Below, piece after piece: positions 60,599-64,000 of a stretch of DNA of 64,000 bases (its first letter is position 1; every line of letters begins with the position of its first letter). The notes beneath the pieces are model-generated. The model was not told the DNA's origin. It did no database searches and saw only the letters and a list, made by a program, of their open reading frames with translations. This DNA comes from Wandonia haliotis (GTDB taxonomy: Bacteria; Bacteroidota; Bacteroidia; Flavobacteriales_D; Crocinitomicaceae): positions 806,001 to 870,000 of the forward strand of contig NZ_BAAAFH010000003.1 in the NCBI RefSeq assembly GCF_039523435.1, in the 5' to 3' direction. The position numbers and the translations under genes were made by a program.

Positions 60599-61714
60599 AT
60601 GCAGAAATACCTAAGGTTTACCATCATTGGTGTCATACTTTTATTTTCAAAGCTTGGCTTCTCTCAAAGTGACTTAGCGCCTAAATACTCAAATGAATTC
60701 CTCCAGATTGGTGTTGGGGCAAGAGCTTTAGGTTTGTCTAATTCTGTAGTGGCAGGGGTTGATGATGTTACTTCGGCTTACTGGAACCCTGCCGGGCTTA
60801 CAGGTGTGAAAACATGGCTTCAGGGAGCCTTGATGCACTCTGAATATTTCGCAGGAATAGCCAAATACGATTATCTTGGGCTTGCTTATCCGATTGATGA
60901 AAAAAGTACGTTGGCATTTACAGCTATTCGTTTCGGTGTAGATGATATTCCGAATACGACCCAATTGATAGATAATCAAGGAAATATAGACTATGATCGG
61001 ATTACAACATTTACGGCTGCTGATTATGCATTTATGTTGTCCTATGCGAGAAAACTGGCTCCTGCCGGTTTGAGTTTGGGAGGAACTTTTAAAGTGATCT
61101 ACAGAAAAGTAGGAGATTTTGCTCATTCCTGGGGATTCGGATTGGATGCAGGATTAAAATATGAGCATAAAAAGAACTGGAAATTTGGAATCGTAGCAAG
61201 AGATATAACCTCAACGTTTAATGCCTGGGTATTTACGTTGGATGATGTTACAAAAGAGGTTTTTCAGGCGACAGGTAACGAGTTGCCTGAAAATGGCTTG
61301 GAGCTGACATTACCGCGATTGATTTTTGCTGCTCAGGGAAAACTGGATTTTGGAAAAGGATTTTACGGATTATCTGAGATCGACGTTGATATGACAACAG
61401 ACGGAAGGCGTAATGTTCTCCTTCCAACAAACGTAGTGAGTTTTGATCCGCATATTGGTGTAGAGATCGGATTTAAAGACATTGTAGCCGTACGTTGTGG
61501 ATTTGGTAATTTCCAGTATGTTACCAACTTTGATGAAAGCCGGCAATTAACTTTTCAACCCAATATCGGTTTAGGAGTTCATTTTAAAGGAGTACACGTG
61601 GATTATGCTTTTACAGATATAGGTGATGCATCTGTAGCTTTGTATTCTCACGTAATTTCCCTTAAATTAGACTTGAAAAAACCTAAAGGCAAAAAGAAAG
61701 CCGAAGACACTTAA
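60599..61714 (+). CDS. porV2: PorV2-like type IX sorting outer-membrane protein
   Basis: 371 residues with a signal peptide ending at GFSQ. The opening YSNEFLQIGVGARALGLSNSVVAGVDDVTSAYWNPAGLTGV is the PorV-family hatch with AYWNPAGL, and the rest is a barrel. A gingipain-type peptidase gene starts 11 bp downstream, and the PorV-PorU-type gene pairing indicates a T9SS attachment module. Since the classical T9SS PorV is about this size as well, PorV versus PorV2 is not settled; the PorV2 label follows the downstream PorU2-like gene. The C-terminus is Lys-rich (KKPKGKKKAEDT), unusual for a barrel end. Confidence 0.7.
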   Translation: MQKYLRFTIIGVILLFSKLGFSQSDLAPKYSNEFLQIGVGARALGLSNSVVAGVDDVTSAYWNPAGLTGVKTWLQGALMHSEYFAGIAKYDYLGLAYPIDEKSTLAFTAIRFGVDDIPNTTQLIDNQGNIDYDRITTFTAADYAFMLSYARKLAPAGLSLGGTFKVIYRKVGDFAHSWGFGLDAGLKYEHKKNWKFGIVARDITSTFNAWVFTLDDVTKEVFQATGNELPENGLELTLPRLIFAAQGKLDFGKGFYGLSEIDVDMTTDGRRNVLLPTNVVSFDPHIGVEIGFKDIVAVRCGFGNFQYVTNFDESRQLTFQPNIGLGVHFKGVHVDYAFTDIGDASVALYSHVISLKLDLKKPKGKKKAEDT

Positions 61715-61725
61715 ATCGTTAGCCT

Positions 61726-64000
61726 ATGCGAGTAATTTTACTACTTGTCGCAATTTTATCAATGATTCCATCATTTGCCCAGGTGTTTGGTAATGAATGG
61801 ATTGATTATAGTCAAAGATACTACGCATTTAAGATCTGGGAAGACGGAGTATACCGGATTTATCAGGAAGATCTTGTTAATTCAGGAGTCCCAATAGAAA
61901 CAGTACCGGTCAACAGAATTCAGATTTTCGGAAAAGAGAAAGAGCTTCCTGTATATGTACAGGATAACGGAAACGGCGTATTTGAAGCAGGAGAGTATAT
62001 CGAGTTTTACGCTGAAAAAAACACAGGGTGGATTGATTCGATTTTATACCAAAACCCGGATGCTAGTGCTAATCCGGCTTATAGCCTTTATAATGATACG
62101 TTACATTACTTTTTGTCCTGGACAACCAATACTTTAGGGAAAAGATATGTTCAGGAAACAGATGTAAATTATTCAACCTGGCCGGTAAGTCCTTATGTTT
62201 GGGGCAAATCCATTGTCAGTCCGAACAACTTTTATCTGGATGGACGAAAGGAAGCGGGTTCAAGTTCTTCTTTTTTTGTAGATGGAGAAGGATGGGGAAA
62301 CGGGCATGCTAACGGTGTCCCAAATGGAGCTTCACAAAATTTTTCCATGCCTATTCCCGGATACTACACAGGTTCCGGAGCTCCATCATCCATAGTTCAT
62401 GCTAAAGTTACATCCAATTCTAATGCCGCTGCCAGTGGAGTAAATAATCATCATTTGCGCTTGTCCTTTAATGGAAGTCTTATGGTGGATACGCTGTTTA
62501 ATGGGTATAAACAGATCAGAAGTACAAAGAGCTTCAGTTCTTCATTGCTTACAGGTCCCAACGCTGTTATTAATATGTCGATTGTTAATGATTTGGGGGC
62601 GGCGACCGATTATCAGGCGTTTACGTATGGACAAATCGAATACCCGAGAAATTTGTCTGTTGATGGACGTTTTCTGAAATTTAGGCTGGAGCAAGGGACA
62701 ACAGCAAAGTCCCGTTTAGAGCTACTTAATTTTGTCGGGACAAACCCGGTAGGGTATGTTTGGGGAGGAACCGTTCCACGAAGAATTCCTATTGTTGGTT
62801 CAGGCACACGATATGCAGTCGTTCCAAATTCAGTGAACGGTATTCAACACATGATTGTAGTCACTGAAGAAGCAATTCGTTCCGTTTCAGGTGGTTTTCA
62901 GGCAGTAAACGGGAATGGCTTTTTTACAAATTATATGACGCAGAACTACGAAAGTTCTGTTTTAATGATCTATCCGTCCCGGTTAGCTCAATCAGCAACC
63001 CAGTATCGGGATTATCGCCAGAGTTCAACCGGAGGTAACTACAATGTCGTTTTTGTTAATGCGGATGAATTGTACCTGCAATTTGGAGGAGGAGTTGAAA
63101 AACATGTGTTGGGAGTACGACGATTCGCTCACCTGGCTTATAACTTGTCGTCTGCAAAGCCTCTGGCTTTGTTTCTTATAGGAAAAGGTATTCGCGAAGC
63201 CAATGAAGGTTCTGGATCAATTGCCGGAGCAAGAAAAAGCATTACCTCATTTAGAGATAATTTGATTCCGTCGTTTGGTTATCCGTCTTCTGATATCTGT
63301 ATTACCGCAGGTTTGGAAGGAACACACTGGGAACCTTTGATTCCTACCGGACGTATTGCTGCTAATTCCAATGAAGAAGTACTGGTGTATCTTTCTAAAG
63401 TACAGGAGAGTGTATTAGAACAAGATCCGTTTAGTATTTACAACTCTGCCTCCAAGGACTGGCAGAAACACGTACTTCATTTTGGTGGAGGTTCTTCACC
63501 GGGTGAAATCAGTACGATACGCAGTTATCTGGAAAATATGAAAGTACATCCGGAACGGGAAAAATTTGGCGGCTATGTACATACCTATATTAAAGAGAGT
63601 TCAGACCCGTTTGATCCGGTATTATTGAATGAGGTGAAAGAAAGAATAGACGAAGGCGTTTCAGTGATGACGTTTTTTTCACATGCTGCACCCGGAGGGT
63701 TTGAAATAAATATTGACGAACCGGATAGCTGGAATAATTCCGGACGTTATCCTTTGGTAATCGGTAATGCCTGCTATACAGGAGATATCTTTTTGCCGAA
63801 TGCCCCCTCTGCTTCCGAAAAATTTGTACTTATACCAGAGAAAGGAGCAATAGCATTTTTATCTACGGTAAAGTTGGGTTTTGCTTCTTATCTCCATACC
63901 TATTCGAATGAATTTTACAGACAGTTTGCAAAGAACTCGTACGGTTCCGGTCTAGGTGAGCAAATTCGGTCAACAGTGATGCAGGTACAGAATACCATCG
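61726..64000 (+). CDS. porU2: PorU2-like C25 (gingipain-type) peptidase, 3' end cut by window
   Basis: The frame opens at ATG 61726 and runs open to the window end (758 codons). A signal peptide ends at SFAQ (residue 19). N-terminal beta domains (20-390) follow, with YYAFKIWEDGVYRIYQEDL, typical of PorU-type proteins. The C25 domain starts near 410 (IQHMIVVTEEAI). Likely catalytic residues are His653 in FFSHAAPGG and Cys683 in GNACYTGDIF. In T9SS, PorU removes the sorting domain and attaches substrates to A-LPS. PorU2 is a related protein of uncertain role. The missing 3' part prevents checking for its own sorting domain. Confidence 0.72.
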   Translation, partial: MRVILLLVAILSMIPSFAQVFGNEWIDYSQRYYAFKIWEDGVYRIYQEDLVNSGVPIETVPVNRIQIFGKEKELPVYVQDNGNGVFEAGEYIEFYAEKNTGWIDSILYQNPDASANPAYSLYNDTLHYFLSWTTNTLGKRYVQETDVNYSTWPVSPYVWGKSIVSPNNFYLDGRKEAGSSSSFFVDGEGWGNGHANGVPNGASQNFSMPIPGYYTGSGAPSSIVHAKVTSNSNAAASGVNNHHLRLSFNGSLMVDTLFNGYKQIRSTKSFSSSLLTGPNAVINMSIVNDLGAATDYQAFTYGQIEYPRNLSVDGRFLKFRLEQGTTAKSRLELLNFVGTNPVGYVWGGTVPRRIPIVGSGTRYAVVPNSVNGIQHMIVVTEEAIRSVSGGFQAVNGNGFFTNYMTQNYESSVLMIYPSRLAQSATQYRDYRQSSTGGNYNVVFVNADELYLQFGGGVEKHVLGVRRFAHLAYNLSSAKPLALFLIGKGIREANEGSGSIAGARKSITSFRDNLIPSFGYPSSDICITAGLEGTHWEPLIPTGRIAANSNEEVLVYLSKVQESVLEQDPFSIYNSASKDWQKHVLHFGGGSSPGEISTIRSYLENMKVHPEREKFGGYVHTYIKESSDPFDPVLLNEVKERIDEGVSVMTFFSHAAPGGFEINIDEPDSWNNSGRYPLVIGNACYTGDIFLPNAPSASEKFVLIPEKGAIAFLSTVKLGFASYLHTYSNEFYRQFAKNSYGSGLGEQIRSTVMQVQNTI

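Overview
The window is bacterial chromosome from a Bacteroidota member, most likely a marine or freshwater Flavobacteriales-type organism. The evidence is type IX secretion (T9SS) C-terminal sorting domains, PorV/PorQ- and gingipain-type PorU-like proteins, a TonB receptor with a carboxypeptidase-like regulatory domain, DUF5686 and DUF5723 families, a TPR protein in an LptC operon, and promoters of the TTTG / TAnnTTTG type with little Shine-Dalgarno signal. Most of it is ordinary core genome.

Layout. 1-3.1 kb: the 5' part of a secreted PCMD-like protein and a Na/phosphate symporter with an extracytoplasmic N-terminal domain. 3.4-7.8 kb: an outer-membrane porin, a lipoprotein membrane-fusion protein, a MacB/FtsX-type permease and its ATPase, diverging from the symporter across a spacer with 11-bp-phased TTAACA-like repeats. 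7.8-19.5 kb: a retropepsin-RimK fusion, a giant T9SS subtilase, a SLC13-type transporter, a TIGR03806-like lipoprotein and an FG-GAP/ASPIC T9SS protein.

19.5-22.8 kb is the accessory region: a SIR2-like protein and an ApeA-like HEPN protein, separated and followed by long imperfect palindromes that resemble integron attC sites, then the 3' remnant of an ISAon1-like transposase. The block lies between two diverged copies of a tRNA 3'-flank/terminator, the right copy belonging to an intact tRNA-Phe. It reads as a small gene-cassette or genomic island with likely antiphage genes and is the most interesting part of the window.

22.9-29.6 kb: coaX, an outer-membrane protein, a TPR protein, lptC, a small membrane protein and a DUF5686 protein, apparently one operon. 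29.7-35.9 kb: enoyl-CoA hydratase family protein, a coiled-coil membrane protein, an MlaE/MlaF-type lipid transporter, a SprT-like protein, mannose-1-phosphate guanylyltransferase, a zinc-ribbon protein and a Rieske-like lipoprotein. 36-45.5 kb: a TonB receptor, a 1389-residue secreted protein and a PorV-like protein, which look like one exported-protein system. 45.5-54.5 kb: greA, a HIT protein, a glycosyltransferase, lipoproteins, an OmpA/TSP3 protein and RNase HII. 54.6-60.4 kb: purK-purE, a NamZ-like muramidase, a LolC/E-type permease, purS and pssA. 60.6-64 kb: a PorV2-like barrel and a truncated PorU2-like C25 peptidase.

No CRISPR array, rRNA, prophage or replication origin was seen. 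All family calls rest on motifs read by eye; no database search was possible.
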